This document shows positions 15,549 through 24,955 of a stretch of 41,669 bases of DNA, piece by piece; position 1 is the first letter of the stretch; each line of letters opens with the position of its first letter. The position numbers and the translations under genes were made by a program. The notes under the pieces are model-generated. The model saw nothing but the letters and a program-made list of their open reading frames with translations. It was not told the DNA's origin and searched no databases. Origin of the DNA: Lachnospiraceae bacterium (GTDB taxonomy: Bacteria > Bacillota > Clostridia > Lachnospirales > Lachnospiraceae); assembly GCA_014804445.1 (NCBI GenBank), contig JAAUZU010000008.1, positions 19,065 to 60,733 on the forward strand. Direction: 5' to 3'.

Positions 15549-16385
15549 ATGAAACTGGAAAAAAGTATTTATCCGTATAATCCGGAAGCAAGGACTCTTC
15601 CGTTTTTTCTTTTCGGTATCGGCGGAAGTGAATATCAAGAGCGTGTCAACAGACCTGATGGATATATGTGGAATCAGATACTTTTCTGTGCTATGGGCAG
15701 CGGAACGCTTGCATATGATGAAAAGGAAGTCAGAATCAGTGCAGGAGATTATTTTTTTCTGCCAAAGAATAAACCGCATACTTATTATCCTGACGGAGAA
15801 TTATGGGATGTAAGATGGATTGCGTTCGAAGGAAGCATCTGTGATGAAATTCTGGCCAGATTCGGAATGACTGCGCCTATTGTCCTTACACCTGCTGATG
15901 AAACAACAATGGAAAGGATATTTGACAAAATGGTGATATCTCAGGAAAATGATATTCTTTACTGTGATTATACATGTTCGGGACTTTTATATGAGTATCT
16001 CATTGAGTTTCACAGACTCATGGATGCCAATGCCGACAGTGCCAGAAGCAGGCAAATATCAATGCTTCTTCCCGTCCTGAGATTTATGCATGATAACTTT
16101 CGCAGTGATATTTCCATGACACAGCTAAGCGAAATCATGGGCGTTACGCCCCAGCATTTCTGCCGTGTTTTTAAAAAAACAATGAATGTCCGTCCAAATG
16201 AATTTCTGACGCAGCTAAGAATGGATGAAGCCAAACGCCTTTTGACCGAAAGAGATATTCCGGTATCAGATGCAGCCGAAAAATCAGGCTTCAGAGATGC
16301 CGGGTATTTCAGTACGGTATTCAGAAAGCGGGAAGGAATGCCGCCTGCTGCATACAAAAAGAAAATGAAAGGAAACTTTTTATAA
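15549..16385 (+). CDS. AraC-family regulator with cupin sensor (mannan cluster)
   Basis: The 278-residue regulator has an N-terminal AraC-type cupin (about residues 10-150; ISAGDYFFLPKNKPHTYY is the typical beta-strand segment) and a C-terminal double helix-turn-helix at about 175-275, with MTQLSEIMGVTPQHFCRVFK and the closing DAGYFSTVFRKREGMPPAAY. Such proteins bind a sugar and activate nearby catabolic genes. It is transcribed divergently from the esterase-mannanase pair, sharing a 235-bp AT-rich gap with a palindrome. GAGGAGG precedes the ATG. Control of the two neighbouring enzymes is the simplest reading; the sugar ligand is unknown. Confidence 0.9.
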   Translation: MKLEKSIYPYNPEARTLPFFLFGIGGSEYQERVNRPDGYMWNQILFCAMGSGTLAYDEKEVRISAGDYFFLPKNKPHTYYPDGELWDVRWIAFEGSICDEILARFGMTAPIVLTPADETTMERIFDKMVISQENDILYCDYTCSGLLYEYLIEFHRLMDANADSARSRQISMLLPVLRFMHDNFRSDISMTQLSEIMGVTPQHFCRVFKKTMNVRPNEFLTQLRMDEAKRLLTERDIPVSDAAEKSGFRDAGYFSTVFRKREGMPPAAYKKKMKGNFL

Positions 16386-16389
16386 AAAA

Positions 16390-16401
16390 GAACAAATGTT
16401 C
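16390..16401. promoter_or_regulatory. LexA (SOS) box upstream of uvrB
   Basis: GAACAAATGTTC fits the Gram-positive LexA consensus GAAC-N4-GTTC exactly. It starts four bases after the AraC stop and ends nine bases before the uvrB -35 element, so LexA would repress uvrB until DNA damage. Confidence 0.85.
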
Positions 16402-16410
16402 AGAAATTAC

Positions 16411-16439
16411 TGTACAAATTCCGGGCAGTATGTTATAAT
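16411..16439 (+). promoter_or_regulatory. Promoter of uvrB
   Basis: TGTACA (16411-16416) and a consensus TATAAT (16434-16439) are 17 bp apart, with TG at 16431-16432 giving an extended -10. The leader to uvrB is about 85 nt. Confidence 0.85.
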
Positions 16440-16530
16440 CAAGGCTGCTTTAAGGTGTTTTTATGTTGTTGTGTCCATGTTCTATTTAACAGGCAGCTTT
16501 TAGTATGGATTTCGGAGGTGATTTTGGACT

Positions 16531-18516
16531 ATGTTGTTCAAATTACACAGTGAATATCAGCCTACCGGCGACCAGCCCCAGGCCATCGAAGCCTTGGTAA
16601 AAGGATTTCAAGAAGGCAATCAATTTCAGACTTTACTGGGGGTTACGGGTTCCGGCAAGACTTTTACCATGGCGAATATCATCGCTGCGTTGAATAAGCC
16701 GACGCTTGTGATTGCCCACAATAAGACGCTGGCGGGGCAGTTGTATGGAGAGTTTAAGGAGTTCTTTCCGGAAAATGCAGTGGAATATTTTGTGTCCTAC
16801 TATGATTATTACCAGCCGGAGGCTTATGTGCCGTCTTCGGATACCTATATTGCCAAGGACTCTGCGGTGAATGAGGAGATAGACCGGCTCAGGCTTTCTG
16901 CGACGGCTTCCCTTACGGAGCGCAGAGATGTGGTGGTGGTTGCCAGCGTATCCTGCATCTATGGTCTGGGAAGTCCGGAGGACTATCAGGGGATGCTGGT
17001 ATCCCTGCGTCCGGGCATGATAAAGGACAGGGAGCAGGTGCTCAGGGAATTGATTGATATCCAGTATGACCGCAATGATTTGGATCAGCAGAGAGGCACT
17101 TTCCGCGTGAGGGGCGATGTGGTGGAGGTCTATCCGGCGCAGGGCGGCGATTATCTTATCCGGATTGAGTTTTTCGGCGATGAAATTGACCGCATCTGTG
17201 AGGTGGAGCCTCTTACGGGGCAGGTACATGCCACGCTGAATCACATCACGATTTTTCCGGCGTCCCATTATGTGGTAGCGGCTGATAAAATCAGAAAGGC
17301 GTGTGACAATATAGAAAAAGAGCTGGAGGAGCGCATCCGGTATTTTAAGGGCGAGGACAAGCTTTTAGAAGCCCAGCGGATATCAGAAAGAACCAATTTT
17401 GATATTGAGATGCTCAGGGAGACGGGTTTCTGCTCAGGCATTGAGAACTATTCCCGACATTTAAGCGGTATGAAAGAAGGAGAGCCGCCCCATTGTCTGC
17501 TGGACTATTTCGGCGACGATTTTCTGATTATTATAGATGAATCCCATATGACGATTCCGCAGATCAGAGGTATGTATGCGGGTGACCGCTCCCGCAAGAC
17601 CACACTTGTGGACTATGGCTTCCGCCTGCCGTCGGCGCTGGACAACAGACCGTTGAACTTCGGTGAGTTTGAGTCGCACATCGACCAGATGCTTTTTGTG
17701 TCGGCGACACCGTCCGACTATGAGGCGGAACATGAACTGCTGCGTACTGAGCAGATTATCCGTCCTACGGGGCTTTTGGATCCTGAGATTTCCGTCCGTC
17801 CGGTGGAAGGGCAGATTGACGATTTGATAGCGGAAGTGAGGAAGGAGACGGAAAAGCACAATAAAATTCTGGTGACGACGCTGACAAAGCGCATGGCAGA
17901 GGATTTGACAGACTATATGAAGGACGTCGGCATACGGGTCAAATATCTGCACTCAGATATTGATACATTAGAGAGAGCGGAAATTATCAGGGACATGCGG
18001 CTCGACGTGTTTGACGTGCTGGTTGGTATCAATCTGCTCAGAGAGGGTCTGGATATTCCTGAGATTTCACTGGTTGCCATTCTGGATGCGGATAAGGAAG
18101 GCTTTCTGCGTTCTGGGACTTCTCTGATACAGACTGTGGGAAGAGCGGCAAGAAATGCAGAAGGACATGTCATTATGTATGCCGACAATATGACGGATTC
18201 CATGCGGGAAGCGATAGAGGAGACGAACAGAAGACGTGCCCTGCAGCAAAAGTATAATGAGGAGCATGGTATCACGCCGCAGACGATTAAGAAAGCGGTT
18301 CGCGACTTGATTCGCATTTCGAAGGTGATTGCCAAGGAAGAGGTACGCTTTGAAAAAGACCCTGAATCCATGGACACCAAAGCGCTTGAGAAGCTGATTG
18401 CAGACGTGCAGAAAAAGATGCAGAAGGCAGCAGCCGACCTTAACTTTGAGGCGGCGGCAGAGCTGCGGGATAAGATGGTTGAACTGAAAACGATTTTGCG
18501 GGACAGAGAGGACTAG
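16531..18516 (+). CDS. uvrB: Excinuclease ABC subunit UvrB
   Basis: UvrB verifies the lesion handed over by UvrA and recruits UvrC in nucleotide excision repair. The 661-residue protein has Walker A GVTGSGKT (37-44), the beta-hairpin region [12 protein letters not shown] that inserts into DNA, the helicase motif IIDESH near 335, the arginine-finger region [12 protein letters not shown] and a C-terminal UVR motif ([17 protein letters not shown]) that binds UvrC. Length and motifs are those of a complete enzyme. GGAGGTG lies upstream of the ATG. The LexA box and promoter point to SOS induction. uvrA follows 245 bp downstream. Confidence 0.98.
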   Translation: MLFKLHSEYQPTGDQPQAIEALVKGFQEGNQFQTLLGVTGSGKTFTMANIIAALNKPTLVIAHNKTLAGQLYGEFKEFFPENAVEYFVSYYDYYQPEAYVPSSDTYIAKDSAVNEEIDRLRLSATASLTERRDVVVVASVSCIYGLGSPEDYQGMLVSLRPGMIKDREQVLRELIDIQYDRNDLDQQRGTFRVRGDVVEVYPAQGGDYLIRIEFFGDEIDRICEVEPLTGQVHATLNHITIFPASHYVVAADKIRKACDNIEKELEERIRYFKGEDKLLEAQRISERTNFDIEMLRETGFCSGIENYSRHLSGMKEGEPPHCLLDYFGDDFLIIIDESHMTIPQIRGMYAGDRSRKTTLVDYGFRLPSALDNRPLNFGEFESHIDQMLFVSATPSDYEAEHELLRTEQIIRPTGLLDPEISVRPVEGQIDDLIAEVRKETEKHNKILVTTLTKRMAEDLTDYMKDVGIRVKYLHSDIDTLERAEIIRDMRLDVFDVLVGINLLREGLDIPEISLVAILDADKEGFLRSGTSLIQTVGRAARNAEGHVIMYADNMTDSMREAIEETNRRRALQQKYNEEHGITPQTIKKAVRDLIRISKVIAKEEVRFEKDPESMDTKALEKLIADVQKKMQKAAADLNFEAAAELRDKMVELKTILRDRED

Positions 18517-18549
18517 ATGATAGTAAAGCTCGGTGATTGTGCCGTTGTC

Positions 18550-18687
18550 ATTGTGTATGTGGTACATTCCAACACAGACGCGCTCTCGCTCCGAGCTTAC
18601 CGTAGCGGTACGTAAGCTGCCAAAATACGGCAGCTAAGTGCCGACGGTAAGCAAGGGTCTGCTTATGGAATGTACCACATACACAAT
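18550..18687. repeat. 138-bp element with perfect 22-bp inverted ends and nested stems
   Basis: The 22-bp sequence at 18550-18571 (starting ATTGTGTATG) is repeated exactly, inverted, at 18666-18687. Inside, 18575-18579 pairs with 18657-18661 (5 bp), GCTTACCGT at 18595-18603 with 18644-18652 (9 bp), 18606-18611 with 18638-18643 (6 bp, one G-T) and AGCTGCC at 18615-18621 with 18629-18635 (7 bp). The whole element folds into one long interrupted hairpin. No open frame of note lies inside. It could be a miniature inverted-repeat element or a structured RNA carried in the uvrB-uvrA transcript. No clear target-site duplication is seen. Confidence 0.8.
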
Positions 18688-18761
18688 TCGGAATTGGCAA
18701 ATAAGAGTTTTACAATGATCTATCCTAATGACAGAGAAGAATAGAAGGAGATAGAGAAAAC

Positions 18762-21626
18762 ATGGAAGAGGTACAGAAAATACGCCCCAGGGAGTGGATT
18801 AAAATCAGGGGGGCGAAGGAGCATAATCTGAAAAATATCAACGTGGATATTCCGCGCAATGAGCTGGTGGTGCTGACGGGACTTTCCGGTTCCGGCAAGT
18901 CTTCGCTGGCGTTTGATACGATTTATGCGGAGGGACAAAGGCGTTATATGGAGTCGCTGTCCTCTTATGCGAGGCAGTTCCTGGGGCAGATGGAGAAGCC
19001 GAATGTGGAAAGAATTGACGGATTGTCTCCCGCCATTTCCATCGACCAGAAGTCCACAAACCGGAATCCGCGTTCTACGGTGGGTACTGTCACGGAAATT
19101 TATGACTATTTCCGTCTGCTGTATGCGAGAATCGGGATTCCGCACTGTCCGAAATGCGGCAGGGAGATTGCAAAGCAGAGCGTGGATCAAATGGTAGACC
19201 AGATTATGGCGCTTGAGGAAGGAACCAGGATACAGCTTCTTGCGCCGGTGGTACGCGGGCGAAAAGGCGAGCATGCCAAGGTGTTTGACAGGGCGAAGAG
19301 AAGCGGCTACGTCCGTGTTCGTGTGGATGGAAGCCTGTATGAGCTTTCCGAGGAGATAAAGCTTGATAAAAATATCAAGCACAATATAGAAGTGGTGGTG
19401 GACCGACTTGTAGTAAAGGAAGGCATTGAGCGCCGTCTGGCGGATTCCGTGGAAAATGTGCTGGAATTATCAGAGGGGCTTTTGGAAGTGGATGTAATTG
19501 GCGGAGTGCCTATGAGCTTCAGCCAAAGCTTTTCCTGTCCGGACTGCGGCGTCAGCATAAGCGAAATTGAGCCGCGCAGCTTTTCCTTTAACAATCCCTT
19601 CGGCGCGTGTCCCGACTGTTTTGGTCTGGGCTATAAGATGGAATTTGATGTTGAGCTGATGATTCCCGACCAGACGCTCAGCATAAATGAAGGTGCGATT
19701 GCCGTGACAGGCTGGCAGTCCTGTGCCGACAAGGGAAGCTTTACCAATGCAGTGCTGCAGGCGCTCTGCAAAGAGTACCGCTTTGATTTGGATACGCCGT
19801 TTGAGCAATATTCCGACAAGGTAAAGTATGTGCTGCTGCATGGCACCGATGGGAAAAAGGTTGACGTTTACTATGAGGGACAGCGCGGTAAAGGCGTCTA
19901 TCCGGTGGCGTTTGAGGGACTGATAAAAAATGTGGAACGCAAATATCGGGAGACAGCTTCCGATATTATGAAACAGGAGTATGAAACCTTCATGCGGATT
20001 ACGCCCTGTAAGCTTTGCGGCGGTATGCGTCTGAAAAAGGAATCGCTGGCAGTTACGGTTTGTGACAGAAATATTCACGAAATTACTTCCATGTCCATAG
20101 ATAAGCTGCAGGAATTCTTGTGTGAAATGAAACTGACAACGCAGCAGGAATTAATCGGAAAACAGATTTTAAAGGAAATCAGGGCAAGAGTCGGCTTTCT
20201 GGTGAATGTGGGATTGAGTTATTTGTCGCTGGCGCGGGCGACTGCCACGCTCTCCGGAGGCGAAGCACAGCGAATCCGCCTTGCCACGCAGATTGGCTCC
20301 GGTTTGGTAGGCGTGTGCTATATTCTGGACGAACCCAGCATCGGACTGCACCAGCGGGATAATGATAAGCTTTTGAATGCATTAAAGAATTTAAAGAATC
20401 TGGGGAACACCCTGATAGTAGTAGAACACGACGAAGACACCATGCTTGCCGCGGACTATATTGTGGATATCGGTCCCGGTGCGGGCTCCCACGGAGGCGA
20501 AGTGGTGGCATGCGGCACGGCTGAGGAAATTATGAAGACGCCGGAGTCTGTGACGGGACAGTATCTGAGCGGTGCCAAGAAAATACCCGTGCCGAAAGCA
20601 AGGAGGAAACCGACGGGCAGCCTTGTCGTGCAGGGGGCGCAGGAAAACAACCTGAAAAACATAGACGTTACTTTCCCGCTCGGCGTTATGACTGTTGTGA
20701 CAGGCGTGTCAGGTTCCGGCAAAAGTTCGCTGGTGAATGAGATTCTTTACAAGCATTTGGCAAAGAGCCTGAACCGTGCAAGAACGATTCCCGGAAAACA
20801 CAGAGGGATTCAGGGTATTGAGCAGCTTGACAAGGTGATTAATATTGACCAGTCCCCGATTGGACGGACGCCCCGTTCCAATCCGGCGACCTATACCGGT
20901 GTGTTTGACCAAATCAGGGATTTGTTTGCTTCCACGGCGGACGCAAAGGCGAAAGGCTATAAAAAGGGAAGGTTCAGCTTCAATGTGAAGGGCGGACGCT
21001 GTGAGGCGTGCAGCGGCGACGGCATTATTAAAATAGAGATGCATTTTCTTCCCGATGTCTATGTGCCCTGCGAGGTTTGCGGCGGCAGGCGCTACAACAG
21101 AGAGACGCTGGATGTCAAATATAAGGGGAAGAGTATCTATGACGTTCTGGATATGACGGTGGAAGAGGCAGTTCCCTTCTTTGAAAATCTGCCGTCCATA
21201 AGGCGCAAGATAGAAACGCTGCATGATGTGGGACTCTCCTATGTTAAACTGGGACAGCCCTCCACGGAGCTTTCCGGAGGAGAGGCACAGCGAATCAAGC
21301 TTGCGACCGAGCTGAGTAAGCGGAGCACGGGAAAGACCATATATATTTTGGACGAACCCACCACAGGTCTTCATTTTGCCGATGTGCATAAGCTGATAGA
21401 AATATTGCAGAGACTGGCAGAGGGCGGCAATACCGTGGTGGTTATCGAGCACAACCTGGACGTCATCAAGACGGCGGACTATATTATTGATATCGGTCCC
21501 GAGGGCGGCGATGGCGGCGGCACCGTGATAGCGAAGGGAACACCGGAGGAAGTGGCAGAAAATCCCAAGTCATATACGGGACAGTATATTAAGAAAATGC
21601 TGTATAAAAATAAGCAGAACCCCTAA
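18762..21626 (+). CDS. uvrA: Excinuclease ABC subunit UvrA
   Basis: UvrA is the damage-scanning ATPase dimer that loads UvrB. The 954-residue protein has two ABC modules: Walker [11 protein letters not shown] near residue 45 and [10 protein letters not shown] near 648, each with an LSGGEAQRI signature and an ILDEP Walker B. Zinc-binding cysteine pairs occur in the CPKCG/CKLCGG segments and the [14 protein letters not shown] finger needed for DNA damage recognition. Length is normal. GAAGGAG precedes the ATG. It probably shares the SOS-controlled uvrB promoter unless the spacer element stops transcription. A strong terminator follows at 21670. Confidence 0.98.
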   Translation: MEEVQKIRPREWIKIRGAKEHNLKNINVDIPRNELVVLTGLSGSGKSSLAFDTIYAEGQRRYMESLSSYARQFLGQMEKPNVERIDGLSPAISIDQKSTNRNPRSTVGTVTEIYDYFRLLYARIGIPHCPKCGREIAKQSVDQMVDQIMALEEGTRIQLLAPVVRGRKGEHAKVFDRAKRSGYVRVRVDGSLYELSEEIKLDKNIKHNIEVVVDRLVVKEGIERRLADSVENVLELSEGLLEVDVIGGVPMSFSQSFSCPDCGVSISEIEPRSFSFNNPFGACPDCFGLGYKMEFDVELMIPDQTLSINEGAIAVTGWQSCADKGSFTNAVLQALCKEYRFDLDTPFEQYSDKVKYVLLHGTDGKKVDVYYEGQRGKGVYPVAFEGLIKNVERKYRETASDIMKQEYETFMRITPCKLCGGMRLKKESLAVTVCDRNIHEITSMSIDKLQEFLCEMKLTTQQELIGKQILKEIRARVGFLVNVGLSYLSLARATATLSGGEAQRIRLATQIGSGLVGVCYILDEPSIGLHQRDNDKLLNALKNLKNLGNTLIVVEHDEDTMLAADYIVDIGPGAGSHGGEVVACGTAEEIMKTPESVTGQYLSGAKKIPVPKARRKPTGSLVVQGAQENNLKNIDVTFPLGVMTVVTGVSGSGKSSLVNEILYKHLAKSLNRARTIPGKHRGIQGIEQLDKVINIDQSPIGRTPRSNPATYTGVFDQIRDLFASTADAKAKGYKKGRFSFNVKGGRCEACSGDGIIKIEMHFLPDVYVPCEVCGGRRYNRETLDVKYKGKSIYDVLDMTVEEAVPFFENLPSIRRKIETLHDVGLSYVKLGQPSTELSGGEAQRIKLATELSKRSTGKTIYILDEPTTGLHFADVHKLIEILQRLAEGGNTVVVIEHNLDVIKTADYIIDIGPEGGDGGGTVIAKGTPEEVAENPKSYTGQYIKKMLYKNKQNP

Positions 21627-21669
21627 AGTTTTAACGGAGGTATGCCGATTATAATAACATCAAAAGCAT

Positions 21670-21723
21670 GGATGCAGGAAAAGAACGGAAGGAACCGTTT
21701 GTTTTCTGCATCCGATTTTATTT
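21670..21723 (+). terminator. Intrinsic terminator of uvrA
   Basis: A long interrupted stem pairs GGATGCAG (21670-21677) with CTGCATCC (21706-21713), then AAAA with TTTT and AACGG with CCGTT around a small loop. A T-rich tail follows. Confidence 0.88.
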
Positions 21724-21744
21724 GCTAAAATTTTAATAAACCCC

Positions 21745-21773
21745 TATGAAAATGGAGCGATTTAGGTTATAAT
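21745..21773 (+). promoter_or_regulatory. Candidate promoter of the mbl-flagellar operon
   Basis: A consensus TATAAT lies at 21768-21773 with a weak TATGAA 17 bp upstream. It is 75 bp before the mbl start codon and just after the uvrA terminator. Confidence 0.55.
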
Positions 21774-21848
21774 AACTTCGAATGTTCAAGAACAGGTTTG
21801 TTTGAAACGGCAATTTAGCGAGTGCGCTGCCATGAAAGGGGTACGTTT

Positions 21849-22841
21849 ATGCAGTATACGGATATCGGAATTGATTTGGGAACGGCCAGCATACTGGTTT
21901 ACATCAGGGGAAAGGGAGTCGTGTTGAAAGAGCCCTCTGTTGTAGCTTTTGATAGAGACACCAACAAGATAAAAGCAATCGGTGAGGATGCACGCCTTAT
22001 GCTGGGAAGGACACCCGGCAATATTATCGCAGTAAGGCCGCTGCGTCAGGGTGTTATTTCTGATTACACTGTCACTGAGAAGATGATGAAGTATTTCATC
22101 CAGAAGGCGCTGGGAAGAAGAACCTTCCGCAAGCCCCGCATCGCGGTCTGTGTACCCAGCGGTGTAACTGAGGTGGAGAAGAAAGCGGTAGAGGATGCAA
22201 CCTATCAGGCCGGCGCAAGAGAGGTATCTATCATAGAAGAGCCCATTGCGGCTGCTATCGGCGCGGGAATTGATATTTCAAAGCCCTGCGGCAATATGAT
22301 AGTGGACATCGGCGGCGGTACTTCGGATATTGCGGTAATTTCGCTTGGCGGCACCGTGGTCAGCGCTTCCATCAAGATTGCGGGAGACGATTTTGACGAA
22401 GCAATCGTGCGTTACATGCGTAAAAAACATAATCTGCTGATTGGTGAAAGAACGGCAGAGGATTTGAAGATAAAGATTGGCTCCGCCTTCAAGCGTGCAG
22501 AGGTGGACTACATGGATGTCAGAGGGCGTAATCTGGTAACGGGTCTGCCTAAGACAGTCCGGGTTTCTTCCGAAGAGACAGAGGAAGCGCTTAAGGAGAC
22601 GACAGCGCAGATTGTGGAGACCATTCACAGCGTGTTGGAGAAAACACCGCCGGAGCTTGCGGCGGATATTGCCGACAGAGGTATCGTACTGACCGGCGGC
22701 GGCAGCCTGCTGCGCGGGCTGGAGGATTTGATTTCCGATAAAACCGGAATCAATACCATGACGGCGGAGGATCCGATGACGGCAGTGGCTATCGGAACAG
22801 GAAAATATGTAGAGTTTTTGGCCGGTTATAAAGAAGACTAG
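21849..22841 (+). CDS. mbl: Rod-shape actin homologue (MreB/Mbl)
   Basis: This 330-residue bacterial actin organises lateral wall synthesis. It has the phosphate-1 loop DIGIDLGTAS, connect and phosphate-2 motifs (VDIGGGTSDIAVISLGG), and the adenosine loop LTGGGSLLRGL. The frame extends to GTG 21822, but ATG 21849 has AAAGGGG upstream and matches the usual MreB start. It is called Mbl because flhO and flhP follow, the same order as in Bacillus subtilis, and because no mreC/mreD genes are adjacent. Length and motifs are complete. Confidence 0.92.
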   Translation: MQYTDIGIDLGTASILVYIRGKGVVLKEPSVVAFDRDTNKIKAIGEDARLMLGRTPGNIIAVRPLRQGVISDYTVTEKMMKYFIQKALGRRTFRKPRIAVCVPSGVTEVEKKAVEDATYQAGAREVSIIEEPIAAAIGAGIDISKPCGNMIVDIGGGTSDIAVISLGGTVVSASIKIAGDDFDEAIVRYMRKKHNLLIGERTAEDLKIKIGSAFKRAEVDYMDVRGRNLVTGLPKTVRVSSEETEEALKETTAQIVETIHSVLEKTPPELAADIADRGIVLTGGGSLLRGLEDLISDKTGINTMTAEDPMTAVAIGTGKYVEFLAGYKED

Positions 22842-22875
22842 ATGGCGCGATTGTGCCGGAGAGGAAACAGAAGTT

Positions 22876-23652
22876 ATGGTTAAGGGATTGTATACCGCAC
22901 ATACAGGCCTGAGAAATGAGCAGAACCGTATGGACGTCATGACAAATAATCTTGCCAATGTGACGACGGTGGGATTTAAGAAAGAAGGCACAACAAGCCA
23001 GGCTTTCAGCGCCGTGCTGGCAAAAAAACTGAAGGATGGATCGGTGGGGCTTGGAAGAGAGCAGGCGATCGGGCTTAACAGGCCGGGCGTCAAGATTGGC
23101 GAGAATTATATCGATTATACGCAGGGTTCTTTCAGAATCACGGACAATACCTTTGATTTGGCACTCTCGGGCGATGGCTTTTTTGCTCTTGAATTTACCA
23201 ATAAGGCAGGCGAAACCTCTACCAAATATACCAGGGCAGGTAATTTTACTCTTACCAACGAAGGTTTTTTGGTAAACAGCGACGGAGATTATGTGTTGGA
23301 TGTCAACAATCGGAGGATTCAGCTTGACCCGCTTGCGGAAGCAGATATCATGCGGGATGGAACCATAAACCAGAATGGTAACCGTGTGGCGCAGATACAG
23401 GTGGTTGATTTTGAAGATTATGATTATCTGGAGCGTTACGGAGAGACTTATTTCCAGCCCATAGAGGGAGCGAGGCTGACCAATTCCTCGGCTGAGGTGC
23501 ATTCCGGCATTTTAGAGATGGCGAATGTGCAGATTGTCTCGGAGATGGTAAATATGATTAGTATCACCAGACAGTATGAAAGCAATCAGAAGATTATGCA
23601 GACCATTGACAGGACGCTGGATACGGCGGTCAATGACTTAGGCAGATTATAG
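22876..23652 (+). CDS. flhO: Flagellar basal-body rod protein FlhO (FlgF/FlgG family)
   Basis: This is a 258-residue component of the distal flagellar rod, assembled outside the membrane by the flagellar export system. It has the rod-protein N-terminal motif NRMDVMTNNLANVTTVGFKK (about 16-35), the FlgE/F/G central domain with SGDGFFAL, and the C-terminal heptad region MVNMISITRQYESNQKIMQT that polymerises with other rod subunits. There is no Sec signal, as expected. AGAGG precedes the ATG. The position after mbl and before the second rod gene matches Bacillus flhO. Confidence 0.92.
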   Translation: MVKGLYTAHTGLRNEQNRMDVMTNNLANVTTVGFKKEGTTSQAFSAVLAKKLKDGSVGLGREQAIGLNRPGVKIGENYIDYTQGSFRITDNTFDLALSGDGFFALEFTNKAGETSTKYTRAGNFTLTNEGFLVNSDGDYVLDVNNRRIQLDPLAEADIMRDGTINQNGNRVAQIQVVDFEDYDYLERYGETYFQPIEGARLTNSSAEVHSGILEMANVQIVSEMVNMISITRQYESNQKIMQTIDRTLDTAVNDLGRL

Positions 23653-23662
23653 GAGGCGCAGT

Positions 23663-24478
23663 ATGGTACGTAGCTTATGGACAGCGGCAACCGGTATGAT
23701 AGGACAGCAGACAAATGTAGATACCATTGCCAACAACCTTGCGAATGTAAATACAACAGGCTATAAAACGCAGGTAAATGAATTCAAGTCCCTGCTTTAT
23801 CAGAATTTGCAGACGAGGACAACTTCAGCCAATGGGGAGAGAAAGCCAACCGGTGCACAGGTAGGTCTTGGTGTCAGAAATGCAGCAATTACCACCCTGT
23901 TTACCAATGGTCCCATGCAGTCCACCGACAGAAATACGGCGTTTGCCATCAGCGGAAAGGGCTTCTTTGCAGTTCGCGGCGACGACGGTAATACCTATTA
24001 CACCCGCAACGGTAATTTCCAGTGGACGATTGCAACCAATGGCACGATGTTGTCGGACAGCGAGGGTAACCCGGTACTCGACACCGAAAACAGACCCATT
24101 ATACTGAGCAATGAGTATGATCCGACACAGGTATCCGTTACGGCAGACGGTACGGTATGCTATCCCGATGAGCAGAACAATCCGCAATCTTTAGGTATCA
24201 CGATTGGTCTTTACCAGTTTACCAATCCTGCCGGCTTGGAGAGAAAGGACAGCAGCCTGTATCAGCAGTCTGCGGCGAGCGGTGCGCCGATTAACGAGGC
24301 GACCAGCGCGACTGTGGAAAAGAGCTCTGTGCATCAGAACTTCCTTGAAGGCTCCAACGTGCAGGTTGTGGATGAAATGGTAAACATGATTGTGGCGCAG
24401 AGAGCCTATGAAATCAATTCCAAGGCGATTACTGCTTCGGATGAAATGATGCAGCAGGCAAATAATCTGCGCGGTTAA
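23663..24478 (+). CDS. flhP: Flagellar basal-body rod protein FlhP (FlgG family)
   Basis: This is a 271-residue flagellar rod subunit. The N-terminal motif reads TNVDTIANNLANVNTTGYKT, the central domain has SGKGFFAVRGDDGNTYYTRN, and the C-terminal coiled segment VQVVDEMVNMIVAQRAYEIN matches distal rod proteins; the arrangement is closest to FlgG. It follows flhO by 10 bp with AGGAGG upstream. FlhO and FlhP together build the distal rod that spans the thick wall of Gram-positive cells. Confidence 0.92.
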   Translation: MVRSLWTAATGMIGQQTNVDTIANNLANVNTTGYKTQVNEFKSLLYQNLQTRTTSANGERKPTGAQVGLGVRNAAITTLFTNGPMQSTDRNTAFAISGKGFFAVRGDDGNTYYTRNGNFQWTIATNGTMLSDSEGNPVLDTENRPIILSNEYDPTQVSVTADGTVCYPDEQNNPQSLGITIGLYQFTNPAGLERKDSSLYQQSAASGAPINEATSATVEKSSVHQNFLEGSNVQVVDEMVNMIVAQRAYEINSKAITASDEMMQQANNLRG

Positions 24479-24526
24479 TGATAAAACTTGCCGTTATAGG
24501 TAAAATGCGGCGGACAGGAGGCAGGT

Positions 24527-24871
24527 ATGGATATCGGTAATCTTTCAAGTGCATATGCTGATTATGCGGCGAAGGCTGCACAGTCAACTTCCAAAATAGA
24601 GGGACAGCTTAAAACAGACTACGCCAAGGCGACGGATGATGAGTTAATGGACGCCTGTAAGCAGTTTGAGGCATATTTTTTGGAGCAGATGTTTAAGGAA
24701 ATGATGAAGACCATTCCGGAATCGGACACAACTTCCAGCTATGCAAGCAATCTGATGGACTACTATAAAGACAATATGATACAGGAAATTGCCAGTACAT
24801 CTACAGAGCAGAATAGTCTGGGACTTGCGCAGATGCTGTTTGAGCAGATGAAGCGGAATTATGAAATGTAA
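24527..24871 (+). CDS. Rod-binding protein (FlgJ N-terminal domain only)
   Basis: The 114-residue protein matches the rod-capping domain found at the N terminus of proteobacterial FlgJ: CKQFEAYFLEQMFKEMMKTI, followed by a Y-x-x-x-L-M-D-x-Y region and LGLAQMLFEQMKR. The muramidase domain of full-length FlgJ is absent, so wall opening must be done by another enzyme. AGGAGG precedes the ATG, 49 bp after flhP, and a terminator follows at once. It should cap or scaffold the growing rod. Confidence 0.88.
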   Translation: MDIGNLSSAYADYAAKAAQSTSKIEGQLKTDYAKATDDELMDACKQFEAYFLEQMFKEMMKTIPESDTTSSYASNLMDYYKDNMIQEIASTSTEQNSLGLAQMLFEQMKRNYEM

Positions 24872-24900
24872 GGCAATGATCCAAATGATGGAATCGAAGT

Positions 24901-24929
24901 AAAAGACTGCTTGTGAGGCAGTCTTTTTT
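24901..24929 (+). terminator. Intrinsic terminator of the mbl-flagellar operon
   Basis: AAAAGACTGC (24901-24910) pairs with GCAGTCTTTT (24918-24927) around a 7-nt loop, followed by further T residues. Confidence 0.93.
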
Positions 24930-24955
24930 CGCTTGTATACATTAGAGAGGGAACG

